Shown piece after piece: positions 54,791-63,991 of a DNA stretch of 64,000 bases. The translations under genes and the position numbers were made by a program. Source of the DNA: Pseudonocardia sp. EC080619-01 (lineage in GTDB: Bacteria > Actinomycetota > Actinomycetes > Mycobacteriales > Pseudonocardiaceae). Within the stretch, counting starts at the first letter, position 1. Each line of letters opens with the position of its first letter. The DNA lies in the NCBI RefSeq assembly GCF_001420995.1, contig NZ_CP012184.1, positions 3,828,501 through 3,892,500 on the forward strand, given 5' to 3'. The notes beneath the pieces are model-generated. The model saw only the letters and a list, made by a program, of their open reading frames with translations. It was not told where the DNA came from and made no database searches.

Positions 54791-54880
54791 CGCCGAGAGG
54801 CGCTGCAGCGGTCACGCACCCGCACGGGTGCCGCCGCCACGCTCGGGGCCCGGCCCGGCACGGACGAGGAAAGGGCGCCT
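54791..54880 (+). ncRNA. SAH riboswitch
   Basis: A cis-regulatory RNA that binds S-adenosylhomocysteine and turns on SAH recycling. Seen: P1 CCGAG (54793-54797) with CTCGG (54842-54846); conserved GCGCTGCA core (from 54800) as in the known Ralstonia structure; a GCACCCG/CGGGTGC hairpin (54816-54831); and the family's pseudoknot, AGGCGC (54798-54803) with GCGCCT (54875-54880), exact over 6 bp. It sits in the 5' leader of sahH, its standard target. A further GGGCGCC at 54899-54905 could compete for the pseudoknot strand and act in switching. Confidence 0.88.
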
Positions 54881-55024
54881 GTCTCCGACGAGGAGGGAGG
54901 GCGCCGTGCTTCCGTGTACGCCGCACTTCGCCTCCGCCGGAGTCCTTCCCGTCCGGGATGCGGCCGGTAGCACCGGTCGCACGGATGAGTCCGACACGAC
55001 CGCCCGAGGAGGCGCACCCACCCC

Positions 55025-56527
55025 ATGACCGCATCCGAGACGACCGGCCACCCGAAGCTGCAGAACGTCAACGGCCTCGACTTCGCGATCGCCGACATCA
55101 ACGAGGCGGAGTACGGCCGGAAGGACATCCGGCTGGCCGAGAACGAGATGCCGGGCCTGATCGACCTGCGCCGCGAGTACGCCGAGGCCAAGCCGCTCGC
55201 CGGGGCGCGGATCGCCGGGTCGCTGCACATGACCACGCAGACCGCGGTCCTCATCGAGACCCTGGTCAGCCTGGGTGCCGACGTGCGCTGGGTCTCCTGC
55301 AACATCTTCTCCACCCAGGACTACGCCGCGGCGGCCACCGTCGTCGGCCCGAACGGGACGCCGGAGAACCCGCAGGGCGTGCCGGTCTTCGCCTGGAAGG
55401 GCGAGACCCTGGAGGAGTACTGGTGGTGCACGGAGCAGCTGTTCAAGTTCCGTGACGCCAACGGCGACATCGTCGGCCCGAACATGATCCTCGACGACGG
55501 TGGCGACGCCACGCTGCTCGTGCACAAGGGTGTCGAGTTCGAGGAGACCGGCGTCGTGCCGACCGTCGCCGACGACGACGAGACCGTCGCCGACGAGGAG
55601 CGGGTCGTCCTGGCGACCCTGCGCCGCAGCCTCGCCGAGGACCCGAAGCGCTGGACCACCATCAACTCGGACATCCGCGGCGTCACCGAGGAGACCACCA
55701 CCGGCGTCAACCGCCTGTACCAGCTCGCCGAGCAGGGCAAGCTGCTGTTCCCGGCGATCAACGTCAACGACTCGGTCACCAAGTCGAAGTTCGACAACAA
55801 GTACGGCATCCGGCACTCGCTGCTGGACGGCCTGAACCGCGCCACCGACGTGCTGATCGGCGGCAAGGTCGCGGTCGTCGCCGGCTACGGCGACGTCGGC
55901 AAGGGCTGCGCCGAGGCGCTGGCCGGCCAGGGTGCCCGCGTGATCGTCTCCGAGGTCGACCCGATCTGCGCCCTCCAGGCGCTGCTCGAGGGCTTCCAGG
56001 TGGCGAAGGTCGAGGACGTCATCCACACCGCCGACGTCGTGGTCACCACGACCGGCAACAAGGACATCGTCACGACCGAGCTGATGCAGAAGATGAAGCA
56101 CCAGGCGATCCTGTGCAACGTCGGTCACTTCGACAACGAGATCGACATGGCCGGGCTGGGCCGCATCACGGGCATCAACAAGATCAACATCAAGCCGCAG
56201 GTCGACGAGTGGATCTTCCCGGACGGGCACTCGATCCTGGTGCTCTCCGAGGGCCGGCTGATGAACCTCGGCAACGCGACCGGCCACCCGTCGTTCGTCA
56301 TGTCGAACTCGTTCGCGAACCAGACGATCGCCCAGATCGAGCTGTTCACCAAGCACGACGAGTACAACAAGGACGTCTACCGTCTGCCGAAGCACCTCGA
56401 CGAGAAGGTCGCCAAGGTGCACGTGCTGGCGCTGGGTGGTGAGCTGACCAAGCTCAGCAAGGACCAGGCCGAGTACATCGGCGTGGACGTCGAGGGCCCG
56501 TACAAGCCGGAGCACTACCGGTACTGA
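55025..56527 (+). CDS. sahH: Adenosylhomocysteinase
   Basis: NAD-dependent hydrolysis of S-adenosylhomocysteine to homocysteine and adenosine, relieving product inhibition of methyltransferases. The 500-aa protein is typical of the actinobacterial form with a large insert. Seen: [20 protein letters not shown] (in parts), [36 protein letters not shown], the NAD site [21 protein letters not shown], and the C-terminal KPEHYRY tail. The ATG has GAGGAGG 12 nt upstream, slightly long. Expression should be driven by the upstream SAH riboswitch. Confidence 0.97.
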   Translation: MTASETTGHPKLQNVNGLDFAIADINEAEYGRKDIRLAENEMPGLIDLRREYAEAKPLAGARIAGSLHMTTQTAVLIETLVSLGADVRWVSCNIFSTQDYAAAATVVGPNGTPENPQGVPVFAWKGETLEEYWWCTEQLFKFRDANGDIVGPNMILDDGGDATLLVHKGVEFEETGVVPTVADDDETVADEERVVLATLRRSLAEDPKRWTTINSDIRGVTEETTTGVNRLYQLAEQGKLLFPAINVNDSVTKSKFDNKYGIRHSLLDGLNRATDVLIGGKVAVVAGYGDVGKGCAEALAGQGARVIVSEVDPICALQALLEGFQVAKVEDVIHTADVVVTTTGNKDIVTTELMQKMKHQAILCNVGHFDNEIDMAGLGRITGINKINIKPQVDEWIFPDGHSILVLSEGRLMNLGNATGHPSFVMSNSFANQTIAQIELFTKHDEYNKDVYRLPKHLDEKVAKVHVLALGGELTKLSKDQAEYIGVDVEGPYKPEHYRY

Positions 56528-56560
56528 TCGGGAGGCCCCTCGGGGTCCGGGTTTCTCCGT

Positions 56561-56596
56561 CCGACGGCGCGGTGGCTGCAGCCGCCGCGCCGTCGG
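56561..56596 (+). terminator. Terminator after sahH
   Basis: CCGACGGCGCGG and CCGCGCCGTCGG pair over 12 bp around GGCTGCAGCC, which can extend the stem after a T-G pair. It begins 34 nt after the sahH stop and ends 20 nt before the Nudix start. Confidence 0.7.
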
Positions 56597-56616
56597 CGTG
56601 TCCAGGGGGTTCGTCC

Positions 56617-57093
56617 GTGATCGACCGCGGTTCCGGGGACGGCTGGGTGCACTGCGCCCACGGTCACAAGCACTGGGGGGTGTTCGGCGCCGCGGGCCTG
56701 CTGGTCCGGCACCGCGCCGCGGAGGACCCGCCCGGGGTGGAACGGATCCTGCTGCAGCACCGGGCGGGCTGGAGCCACCACGGCGGGACATGGGGGATCC
56801 CGGGCGGTGCCCGTGACCGGGGTGAGTCCGCGCACGACACGGCGCTGCGCGAGGCGGCGGAGGAGAGCACGCTCGACACCGCGGCGGTGGCCACGCTCGA
56901 CGAGTTCGTCGACGACCACGGCGGCTGGACGTACACGACCGTGGTCGTGCGTGCCCTCGAGGCGCCGCCGGTCGGCGTGCGCGGTGCGGAGAGCACCGAG
57001 CTGCGCTGGGTGCGCACCGACCGACTCGGCGAGCTGGACCTGCACCCCGGGTTCGCGACCACGTGGCCCGTGGTCCGGGCCATCGGCGCCTGA
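56617..57093 (+). CDS. Nudix hydrolase
   Basis: A 158-aa Nudix protein with a classical box in WGIPGGARDRGESAHDTALREAAEEST (in parts; G-x5-E-x7-REAAEES). The N-terminal WVHCAHGHKHWGVFGAAGLL is characteristic of an actinobacterial subgroup found upstream of tmk. Substrate unknown; removal of oxidised or unusual nucleotides is plausible beside thymidylate kinase. The GTG at 56617 has an AGGGGG site about 8 nt upstream; longer starts overlap the terminator. Confidence 0.87.
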   Translation: MIDRGSGDGWVHCAHGHKHWGVFGAAGLLVRHRAAEDPPGVERILLQHRAGWSHHGGTWGIPGGARDRGESAHDTALREAAEESTLDTAAVATLDEFVDDHGGWTYTTVVVRALEAPPVGVRGAESTELRWVRTDRLGELDLHPGFATTWPVVRAIGA

Positions 57094-57109
57094 CCTAGGG
57101 TCAGCGCCC

Positions 57110-57748
57110 GTGGGACGGCTGGTGGTCATCGAGGGGCTGGACGGTGCCGGGAAGCGCACCTTCGCCGGCCGGCTGACCGCTGCGCTGCGCGCCGGGGGCG
57201 CCACGGTCACCTCGGCCGCGTTCCCCCGCTACGACGACGACGTGCACGCCGAGCTGGCCCGCGACGCGCTCTACGGGCGGATGGGCGACCTCGCGTCGTC
57301 GGTGCACGCCATGGCGGTGCTGTTCGCGCTCGACCGGCGCGACGCCGCGGCCGGGCTGCGGGCGTCGCTCGGCACGCACGACGTCGTGCTGGTCGACCGG
57401 TACGTCGCTTCCAACGCCGCCTACAACGCCGCGCGGCTCGGCCAGGACGCCCGTGGCGAGGTCGTCGGCTGGGTCAGGGAGCTCGAGATCGACCGGTTCG
57501 GTATCCCGGTCCCCGACCACCAGCTGCTCCTCGCCCCACCGCGCGCGGTCGCCGCCGAGCGGGCCCGCGCGCGGGAGCTGACCGAGGCCCGGCAACGGGA
57601 CGCCTACGAGAGCGACGACGCCCTGCAGGCCCGGACCGACGCCGTGTACCGCCAGCTCGCCGACGCCGCCTGGCTGAGCCCGTGGACGGTGCTGGGCGAT
57701 CCGGCCGACCCGGCCGGGCTCGTCGCCGACCTGCTGCAACGACCCTGA
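57110..57748 (+). CDS. tmk: Thymidylate kinase
   Basis: Phosphorylates dTMP to dTDP. The 212-aa protein has P-loop IEGLDGAGKRT, the DRY motif in VLVDRYVASNAAYNAAR, and a lid region with ARARELTEARQRDAYESDD. It lacks the LID arginines of E. coli type, as in mycobacterial Tmk. The GTG follows TAGGGT (57096-57101) by 8 nt. mtrA follows after 25 nt, the same order as in mycobacteria. Confidence 0.94.
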   Translation: MGRLVVIEGLDGAGKRTFAGRLTAALRAGGATVTSAAFPRYDDDVHAELARDALYGRMGDLASSVHAMAVLFALDRRDAAAGLRASLGTHDVVLVDRYVASNAAYNAARLGQDARGEVVGWVRELEIDRFGIPVPDHQLLLAPPRAVAAERARARELTEARQRDAYESDDALQARTDAVYRQLADAAWLSPWTVLGDPADPAGLVADLLQRP

Positions 57749-57773
57749 CCACCGGACTGGGATAGTGAGGAAC

Positions 57774-58451
57774 ATGAAGTCGCGCGTGCTGGTGGTCGAC
57801 GACGACCCGGCCCTGGCCGAGATGCTCACCATCGTGCTGCGGGGCGAGGGATTCGAGACCGCGGTCGTCTCCGACGGCACGCGGGCGCTTCCCGCCGTCC
57901 GGGACATGCAGCCCGACGTGGTGCTCCTCGACCTGATGCTGCCCGGGATGAACGGCATCGACGTGTGCCGGGCGATCCGCGCGGAGTCGGGCGTCCCGAT
58001 CGTCATGCTCACCGCGAAGAGCGACACGGTCGACGTCGTGCTCGGCCTGGAGTCCGGCGCCGACGACTACGTCGTCAAGCCGTTCAAGCCGAAGGAGCTC
58101 GTCGCGCGGATCCGGGCCCGGGTCCGCCGCATCGAGACCGAACCGGCCGAGCAGCTCTCGATCGGTGAGATCGACATCGACGTCCCCGCGCACCAGGTGA
58201 CGCGCGGGGGAAGGCCGATCGCGCTCACCCCGCTCGAGTTCGACCTGCTCGTGGCGCTCGCCCGCAAGCCGCGCCAGGTGTTCACCCGGGAGGTCCTGCT
58301 CGAGCAGGTCTGGGGGTACCGGCACGCGGCCGACACCCGTTTGGTGAACGTGCACGTGCAGCGTCTGCGGTCCAAGGTGGAGCGCGACCCGGAACGCCCC
58401 GAGGTGGTCCTGACCGTCCGCGGGGTGGGGTACAAGGCCGGGCCCCCGTGA
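57774..58451 (+). CDS. mtrA: Response regulator MtrA
   Basis: Essential-type OmpR-family regulator of cell division, wall metabolism and osmotic response in actinobacteria. The 225-aa protein has receiver residues D9-D10, phospho-acceptor D53 in LLDLMLPGMNGIDVCR, MLTAKSDTVDVVLGLESGADDY (in parts) and a winged-helix domain with LTPLEFDLLVALARKPRQVF and LTVRGVGYKAGPP, almost identical to mycobacterial MtrA. The ATG at 57774 has a GAGG site; a GTG three codons up is the alternative. Confidence 0.97.
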   Translation: MKSRVLVVDDDPALAEMLTIVLRGEGFETAVVSDGTRALPAVRDMQPDVVLLDLMLPGMNGIDVCRAIRAESGVPIVMLTAKSDTVDVVLGLESGADDYVVKPFKPKELVARIRARVRRIETEPAEQLSIGEIDIDVPAHQVTRGGRPIALTPLEFDLLVALARKPRQVFTREVLLEQVWGYRHAADTRLVNVHVQRLRSKVERDPERPEVVLTVRGVGYKAGPP

Positions 58452-58470
58452 CCGGGTCCGGTCGCCGGCG

Positions 58471-60294
58471 ATGAGCCGGGGCGGACTGCGTCGCAGGCTC
58501 GCCGGCGTGCCCGGGGTGCGCCGGATCGCCCGCGCGCTGGCGCCGCTGCGGGCGCAGGCGCACGAGCTCGGCGCGCTGGTCGCGGCGTCCTGGCGGCGGT
58601 CGCTGCAGCTCCGGGTCGTGGTGTCGACCCTCGCGCTGTCGACGGCCGTCGTGCTCGTGCTCGGGCTGGTGCTGCAGAGCGAGATCACCGAGCGGCTGTT
58701 GCAGAGCAAGGCCAACGGCGCGTTCGTGCAGGCGGACACCAGCCGGGTGGTACTGGAGGGCGAGCTCTCGGGCGTCGACCCGGACCGCGAGGGCGCGCAG
58801 GAGACGCTCGACTCGGCGTTGCAGCGGCTGACGAACACCCAGTCCTCCGCGCCCGGCTCGTCGGCCGCCGGTGACTACCGCGCCGCACTGACGACCGGCT
58901 CCGGCAACGGGCCGGAGGTCTCGTCCGGTGACGTCGGGCAGGTCACCTCCGAGCTGCGCGACACCGTCGCCGAGGGCGGTATGGGCCGCCAGTACGTGAC
59001 GGTCGACGGCGTACCCACGCTCGTGATCGGGCAGCCGGTCGCGACGGCGGGCCGCGAGCTGCAGTTCTACCTGCTGTTCCCGCTGGAGGGGGAACGGCTG
59101 ACGCTGAACCTCGTCCAGAGCACGCTGATCGTCGGCGGGCTCGTGCTCCTGGTCCTGCTCGCCGCGATCGCCAGCCTGGTCACCCGGCAGGTGGTGCGGC
59201 CGATCCGGCACGCCGCCGACGTGGCGGAACGCTTCGCGGGTGGCCACCTCGACGAGCGCATGGCGGTCCGCGGTGAGGACGAGGTCGCCCGGCTCGCCGA
59301 GTCCTACAACGAGATGGCCGGAAGCCTCGCGGCGCAGATCGCGCAGCTCGAGGAGTTCGGTGCGCTGCAGCGCCGGTTCACCTCCGACGTGAGCCACGAG
59401 CTGCGCACCCCGCTGACGACGGTCCGGATGGCCGCCGACGTGCTCTACGCCTCCCGCGACGAGCTCCTGCCCGCCCTGCGCCGCAGCTCCGAGCTGCTGG
59501 TCACCGAGCTGGACCGGTTCGAGGTGCTGCTGGCCGACCTGCTGGAGATCTCCCGGCTCGACGCCGGTGTCGCCGAGCTGGGTGCCGAGCGGATCGACCT
59601 GTCGGCCGTGGTGCGCCACGCCGTCGACGCCGTCCGCGGCCTGGCCGCCGACGCCGGCACCGAGCTGGTGCTCGACCTCCCCGAGGGCGAGGGGGTGGAG
59701 GCCGACCCGCGGCGGGTCGAGAGGATCGTGCGGAACCTGGTGGCGAACGCGATCGACCACGGGGAGGGACAGCAGGTGGAGGTGACGATGGCCGGCGATC
59801 CCGCGGCCGTCGCGGTCGTCGTGCGCGACCACGGTGTCGGGCTGCGGCCCGGCGAGGCGGACCTGGTGTTCAACCGGTTCTGGCGGGCCGAGGAGTCCCG
59901 CGCCCGGCGCAGCGGCGGCACCGGGCTGGGGCTGTCGATCAGCATCGAGGACGCCCGGCTGCACGGTGGCTGGCTCCAGGCGTGGGGCGAGCCCGGCAAG
60001 GGATCGGCCTTCCGGCTCACGCTGCCCCGGCAGATCGGCGGTCACATCTCCACCCCGCCGCTGCCGCTGGGCCCGCCCTCGGGCGACGACGAGGCCGGTA
60101 CCCCGCGCGACGGACGAGCGGGATCGGTGCCCACCCCGCCCCGCGGGATCAGCGCCCGCCGCGACGACGTCCGCGGCCCGCGCGACGAGCCGCGCCCGGT
60201 GCACGCCGAGGACGCGTGGCAGATCCGCGGCGACGAGCACGCACCGGTGCAGCCCGCCGAGCGGGCCATCACCGACCCCGGTGGTGACCGGTGA
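58471..60294 (+). CDS. mtrB: Sensor histidine kinase MtrB
   Basis: Partner kinase of MtrA, 607 aa. TM1 is about residues 50-72, a 145-residue extracytoplasmic domain follows, TM2 about 220-242, HAMP (RQVVRPIRHAADVAERFAGG), HisKA with phospho-acceptor H309 in DVSHELRTPLTTVRM, and HATPase_c with NLVANAIDHGEG, RDHGVGL and GGTGLGLSISIEDARLHGG. The C-terminal 90 residues are a low-complexity Pro/Gly/Arg tail. The stop overlaps lpqB by 4 nt (GTGA). Confidence 0.97.
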   Translation: MSRGGLRRRLAGVPGVRRIARALAPLRAQAHELGALVAASWRRSLQLRVVVSTLALSTAVVLVLGLVLQSEITERLLQSKANGAFVQADTSRVVLEGELSGVDPDREGAQETLDSALQRLTNTQSSAPGSSAAGDYRAALTTGSGNGPEVSSGDVGQVTSELRDTVAEGGMGRQYVTVDGVPTLVIGQPVATAGRELQFYLLFPLEGERLTLNLVQSTLIVGGLVLLVLLAAIASLVTRQVVRPIRHAADVAERFAGGHLDERMAVRGEDEVARLAESYNEMAGSLAAQIAQLEEFGALQRRFTSDVSHELRTPLTTVRMAADVLYASRDELLPALRRSSELLVTELDRFEVLLADLLEISRLDAGVAELGAERIDLSAVVRHAVDAVRGLAADAGTELVLDLPEGEGVEADPRRVERIVRNLVANAIDHGEGQQVEVTMAGDPAAVAVVVRDHGVGLRPGEADLVFNRFWRAEESRARRSGGTGLGLSISIEDARLHGGWLQAWGEPGKGSAFRLTLPRQIGGHISTPPLPLGPPSGDDEAGTPRDGRAGSVPTPPRGISARRDDVRGPRDEPRPVHAEDAWQIRGDEHAPVQPAERAITDPGGDR

Positions 60295-62036
60295 CCGCCC
60301 GGCGGGACACCGTGCCCGCGCTGCGATGGGCCGCCCGGGTCGGGATGGTCGTCTGTCTCGCGGTGCTGGCCGGCTGCGCCAGTGTGCCGGAGCACTCGTC
60401 GGTCCAGGTCCTGCGGCAGAGCGGCGCGGACGGTGCGGCGCTGCCGGACGGCCCGATCGAGGACGCCGATCCGCTTGGCCTGGTCCGCGGGTTCGTCTAC
60501 GCCTCCGGCCGTCCCGACGACCGGCACGCGCTGGCCCGCCGCTATCTCGCCGCCCCGGCGTCGAGCTGGGACGACGGCGCATCGCTGACGGTGCTCACCG
60601 AGCGCTTCGACACCGTCTTCGCCCCGGACACCGCCGCGGCCGGCCCGGACCGCGCGGTCGTACGCGTGCGCGGTGCGCAGCTCGGCACGGTCAGCGCCTC
60701 CGGGGCGTTCGAGCCGGCCCCGCAGCCGGTCGAGGTCGACATCGGTGTCGTGCGCCAGGACGACCACTGGCGGATCGACCGGCTCCCGCCCGGGGTGATG
60801 GTCCGGCTCTCCGACTTCCGCGCGAACTACCGGTCGCTGCGGGCGTGGTTCGTCGACCCGCAGCGGGGCTCGCTGCTGGCGGATCCCCACTACGTCCCCA
60901 GCACCCGGCAGAACCAGCTGGCCGCCCGTGCGACCGAGGTCCTGATGCGCGGGCCGTCCGACGGGCTGGCCGGCGCGGCCACCACGCTGTTCCCCGCCAC
61001 CGCCCGCCTGCGCTCGGCCGTCACGGAGTCGCCGGACGGCGTCGTGGTCGTCGACCTCGCCGGCGTCTCCGGGCTCTCCCCGCAGGACCGGCAGCTGCTC
61101 GCCGCGCAGATCGCGTCCACGCTGTCGGAGGTGAGCGTGCCGCGGGTGCGCGTGCTCTCCGACGGCGAACCGCTGCTGCCGGACCGGCCCGAGGTCACCC
61201 GGGACGACTTCGCGGCGCTCGTCGCCGGGCCGGAGCGGATGCCGACGTACCCGCTCGTCGTCGACGGCGGCCGGGTCCGCCGGCTGGTCGAGGGCGGGCA
61301 GGACGCTCCCGTCCCCGGCCAGGCGGGCAACGGCTCCTTCGACGTGGTCGACGCCGCGACCGCGACGCGGACCGACCGGATCGCCGTGGTCTCCCGGGAG
61401 GAGAGCGGCACCCAGCGACTCCTGGTCGGCCCGTCCGGCGGGACGCTCACCGCGACGCCGGTCTCCGGCGCGGTCGTCACCGCGCTGAGCTGGAACGCGG
61501 CCGGGGACGAGATCTGGGCGGTCGCCGACGGCAGGCTGCGCCGGGTCGCGGTGCCGGCGGCGGAGCCTCCGGCGGAGGCTCCGCTGGACACCAGGGTGCT
61601 CGACGGCGTCCGGGAGATCCGCGACATCGCACTCGCCAGGGAGGGCGGTCGCGTCGCGGTCGTCGCCGACGGGCGCGTGCTGGTCGGGCCGATCGTGCCC
61701 GGCCCCGGCGGTGCACAGGCGATCGGGCCGTTGCGCGAGCTGCGGCCCGACGACCTGGAGGACGCCGTGGCCGTCGACTGGCGGTCCAGTGAGCAGCTCG
61801 TCGTCGCCGCCGACTCCGACCGGCCCGTCTCGCTGGTGACCCTCGACGGCCTGATCCTCGACCAGTTGCCCGGCACCAACCTCACCTCTCCTCTGCGTGC
61901 GGTGACCGCCGCCCCGGGACGGCCGATCTACGTGACCGACCGGACCGGCCTGTGGAGCTTCTCCGGCGGGGAGCTGGACGCGTGGCGGCAGACGGTCGGT
62001 GCCACCACCGGCGCGCGCCCCTTCTATCCGGGCTGA
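60291..62036 (+). CDS. lpqB: Lipoprotein LpqB
   Basis: Outer-leaflet lipoprotein that binds the MtrB extracellular domain and modulates MtrAB signalling. The 581-aa protein has a signal peptide with lipobox LAGC (C29), an N-terminal LpqB domain (YASGRPDDRHALARRYLAAPASSWDDG in parts), a GerMN domain (about 200-300, RATEVLMRGPSDGLAGAATTLFP in parts) and a C-terminal beta-propeller-like LpqB domain ending SFSGGELDAWRQ. The GTG start lies inside the end of mtrB, so mtrA-mtrB-lpqB form one unit. Confidence 0.95.
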   Translation: MTARRDTVPALRWAARVGMVVCLAVLAGCASVPEHSSVQVLRQSGADGAALPDGPIEDADPLGLVRGFVYASGRPDDRHALARRYLAAPASSWDDGASLTVLTERFDTVFAPDTAAAGPDRAVVRVRGAQLGTVSASGAFEPAPQPVEVDIGVVRQDDHWRIDRLPPGVMVRLSDFRANYRSLRAWFVDPQRGSLLADPHYVPSTRQNQLAARATEVLMRGPSDGLAGAATTLFPATARLRSAVTESPDGVVVVDLAGVSGLSPQDRQLLAAQIASTLSEVSVPRVRVLSDGEPLLPDRPEVTRDDFAALVAGPERMPTYPLVVDGGRVRRLVEGGQDAPVPGQAGNGSFDVVDAATATRTDRIAVVSREESGTQRLLVGPSGGTLTATPVSGAVVTALSWNAAGDEIWAVADGRLRRVAVPAAEPPAEAPLDTRVLDGVREIRDIALAREGGRVAVVADGRVLVGPIVPGPGGAQAIGPLRELRPDDLEDAVAVDWRSSEQLVVAADSDRPVSLVTLDGLILDQLPGTNLTSPLRAVTAAPGRPIYVTDRTGLWSFSGGELDAWRQTVGATTGARPFYPG

Positions 62037-62193
62037 CCGGCCGCCGGTCCCTCAGCGGTGATCCTGCGGCACCGGGGCGCCGGCGGACCGCCCGATCCGC
62101 GGCCTGTGGACGGATCCGGCACTTGTGGACAACTCCTGGTCCGGGGCCGGCGACGGCCGACCGGTGCCGGTGCTCCGGTGCACTCTCCGGACC

Positions 62194-62925
62194 ATGACGA
62201 CCCACCGTGCCCCGACACCGTTCGCCGCCCTGCTGGACCTGCTGCTGCCCCGCACCTGCGGGGGGTGCGGCGCGGGGCCGCCGGGCAGTGGCGGCTGGTG
62301 CCCGGCCTGCGCCGACGACACAGCGGGCCCGATCGCGGTCCGGGTCCCGGGCGCGGGGCGGGTCGTGGCGGCCGCGCGCTACCGGGGGCCGTTGCGCCGG
62401 GCCGTGCTGGCCTACAAGGAACGCGGGCGTCGTGACCTGGCGCCGGAGCTGGCGGCGCTGCTCGTCCCCGCGGTCGCCGCGGTCCTGCCCGGTGGGCCGG
62501 GAGCGGTGGGCCCGGCCCGGGCCGACCCGGGCCGGGTCTGGCTGGTGCCGGCCCCGTCCCGGCCGTCGGCGGCGCGGGCGCGCGGGGGAGACCACGTCCT
62601 TCGGCTGTGCCGGGCGCTGGCCCCCCGGCTGACCGCCGCGGGGCTCCCGGCACGGGTGCTCCCGGTCCTCGCGCTGGACCGGCGGGCGCGGGACTCGGTC
62701 GGGCTCGACGCCGCGGCCCGCGCGGAGAACCTCGCCTCCGCGCTGCGCCCGGCGGGCGGCCCTCGTCGTGGTCCGGGCCCGGACGAGCCGGTGCTGCTGG
62801 TCGACGACGTCGTCACCACCGGAGCGACTCTGCGTGCGTGCCACCCGGTACTGGCGCGGATCGGGGTGCCGGCGGCCGGGTCGGTGCTGCTGGCCGATGC
62901 GACGACCCCGGTCCGCTCGCGGTGA
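62194..62925 (+). CDS. ComF-family phosphoribosyltransferase-like protein
   Basis: A 243-aa ComF/GntX-type protein. The N-terminus has a zinc-ribbon of two Cys pairs (CGGCG and CPAC), YRGPLRRAVLAYKERG follows, and the C-terminus has the PRPP motif PVLLVDDVVTTGATL. ComF takes part in DNA uptake in some bacteria; in actinobacteria the role is unclear. The ATG at 62194 gives the usual N-terminus. A similar gene sits between lpqB and hpf in mycobacteria. Confidence 0.88.
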   Translation: MTTHRAPTPFAALLDLLLPRTCGGCGAGPPGSGGWCPACADDTAGPIAVRVPGAGRVVAAARYRGPLRRAVLAYKERGRRDLAPELAALLVPAVAAVLPGGPGAVGPARADPGRVWLVPAPSRPSAARARGGDHVLRLCRALAPRLTAAGLPARVLPVLALDRRARDSVGLDAAARAENLASALRPAGGPRRGPGPDEPVLLVDDVVTTGATLRACHPVLARIGVPAAGSVLLADATTPVRSR

Positions 62926-62951
62926 ACCGCACGAACCAGTGACTGCCGTCA

Positions 62952-62967
62952 TGTGATGGTCGTCACA
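62952..62967. promoter_or_regulatory. CRP/GlxR-type binding site
   Basis: TGTGA-TGGTCG-TCACA, an exact match to the TGTGA-N6-TCACA consensus of cAMP receptor proteins, including mycobacterial Crp and corynebacterial GlxR. It is 334 bp upstream of the hpf start and 27 bp past the comF-like stop, so it most likely acts on hpf. Confidence 0.7.
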
Positions 62968-63035
62968 TACGACTGTTTGCCGCAGCATGTCCCGAACGGC
63001 TTCCGGAAATGACCACTGTGGACTCCACGTGTGTG

Positions 63036-63056
63036 TCCTCCCGGTGAGCGGGAGGA
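63036..63056 (+). repeat. 8-bp hairpin upstream of hpf
   Basis: TCCTCCCG and CGGGAGGA flank GTGAG. It may end transcription from the comF-like gene or form a leader hairpin in the hpf mRNA. Confidence 0.4.
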
Positions 63057-63285
63057 AGTGACGGGCGTGTGTCACTCGGCTGCCACGAGATCGTCGCGGA
63101 GTGCGGTGATCGCGAGTCGTACGTCCCCCGAGCGGGTCGGCGAACGACCTGTCGGGCAGACGGCTTTACCGATAACGTCCGGTGAACTCGCAGCCGCTAC
63201 CACATCAGGAGGAGCGACCGATAGCCCACCCCCCGGGGCCGTCGTCGAGTCCCGGGTCAGCACGACTGAAGCGAGGGATGTCCGA

Positions 63286-63945
63286 GTGGAGATCGTCGTC
63301 ACCGGCCGGAACGTCGAGGTTCCCGACCACTTCCGTGGTCTGGTCGAGGAGAAGCTCAGCCGCCTGGAACGTCACGACCACAAGATCGTCGGGATGGAGG
63401 TGGTGCTCTTCCACGAGCCGAACCGCCGTCAGCAGAAGTCCTGCCAGCGAGTGGAGATCACCGGCCGCGGCGGCTGCGGAGCCGTCGCCCGTGCCGAGGC
63501 GTCGGGGCCCGACTTCTACGCCGCCCTGGACCTGGCCGCGGGCAAGCTCGCCGAGCGTCTGCGCCGTTCCCACGACCGTCGTAAGCCCAGCCGTCGCGAC
63601 CGCGTGCAGGCGTCCCGAGCCGCCGCGACCGCGTCCGCCGTCGCGCTCATGGAGCAGGCCCCGCCGATCTCCGACACCATCCCGGCCCCCCGTGCGCACG
63701 ACGAGACCCTTCCGGACGCCGAGATCGCCCGGCTCGAGGAGCAGTGGGACGCCGAGTACCGGCCCGGGCGGATCGTGCGGGAGAAGACCCACGGCGCCGC
63801 GCCCATGACGGTGGACGAGGCGCTGTCCCGGATGGAGCTCGTCGGTCACGACTTCTACCTGTTCTCCTGCAGCGAGAGCGGCCGTCCGTCCGTCGTCTAC
63901 CGGCGGCACGGCTACGACTACGGCGTGATCCGGCTCGGCGTCTGA
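63286..63945 (+). CDS. hpf: Ribosome hibernation promoting factor, long form
   Basis: Binds the 30S decoding region and dimerises or inactivates ribosomes in stress or stationary phase. The 219-aa protein has the S30AE domain (about 1-100: VTGRNVEVPDHFRGLVEEKLSRLERHD in parts, CQRVEITGRGG), a variable linker, and the C-terminal dimerisation domain (RIVREKTHGAAPMTVDEALSRMELVGHDFYLF in parts, RPSVVYRRHGYDYGVIRL). The GTG at 63286 has GAGGG about 8 nt upstream. Relative of Rv3241c; secA1 would be expected just past the window. Confidence 0.94.
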   Translation: MEIVVTGRNVEVPDHFRGLVEEKLSRLERHDHKIVGMEVVLFHEPNRRQQKSCQRVEITGRGGCGAVARAEASGPDFYAALDLAAGKLAERLRRSHDRRKPSRRDRVQASRAAATASAVALMEQAPPISDTIPAPRAHDETLPDAEIARLEEQWDAEYRPGRIVREKTHGAAPMTVDEALSRMELVGHDFYLFSCSESGRPSVVYRRHGYDYGVIRLGV

Positions 63946-63951
63946 CCGTCC

Positions 63952-63991
63952 GGCGCGGGTGCACGGCCGCCCACGGCGGTGCACCCGCGCC
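63952..63991 (+). terminator. Terminator after hpf
   Basis: GGCGCGGGTGCAC and GTGCACCCGCGCC pair perfectly over 13 bp with a 14-nt loop, starting 7 nt after the hpf stop. No U-tract follows within the window. Confidence 0.75.

Larger units (their letters stand above)
62926..63285. other. 360-bp intergenic region upstream of hpf
   Basis: No convincing gene: the frame of hpf is open upstream to 63031 but has no ribosome site there and reads as low-complexity Ser/Thr/Arg. The region holds a CRP-type palindrome (62952-62967), a GGGAGG hairpin (63036-63056) and an AT-richer stretch around 63160-63180 that may carry the hpf promoter. Confidence 0.5.

Noticed and set aside
63031..63285. An N-terminal extension of hpf by 85 codons
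   Set aside because: The extension is Ser/Thr/Arg-rich with no S30AE homology, crosses the 63036-63056 hairpin, and the GTG at 63286 has a suitable ribosome site.
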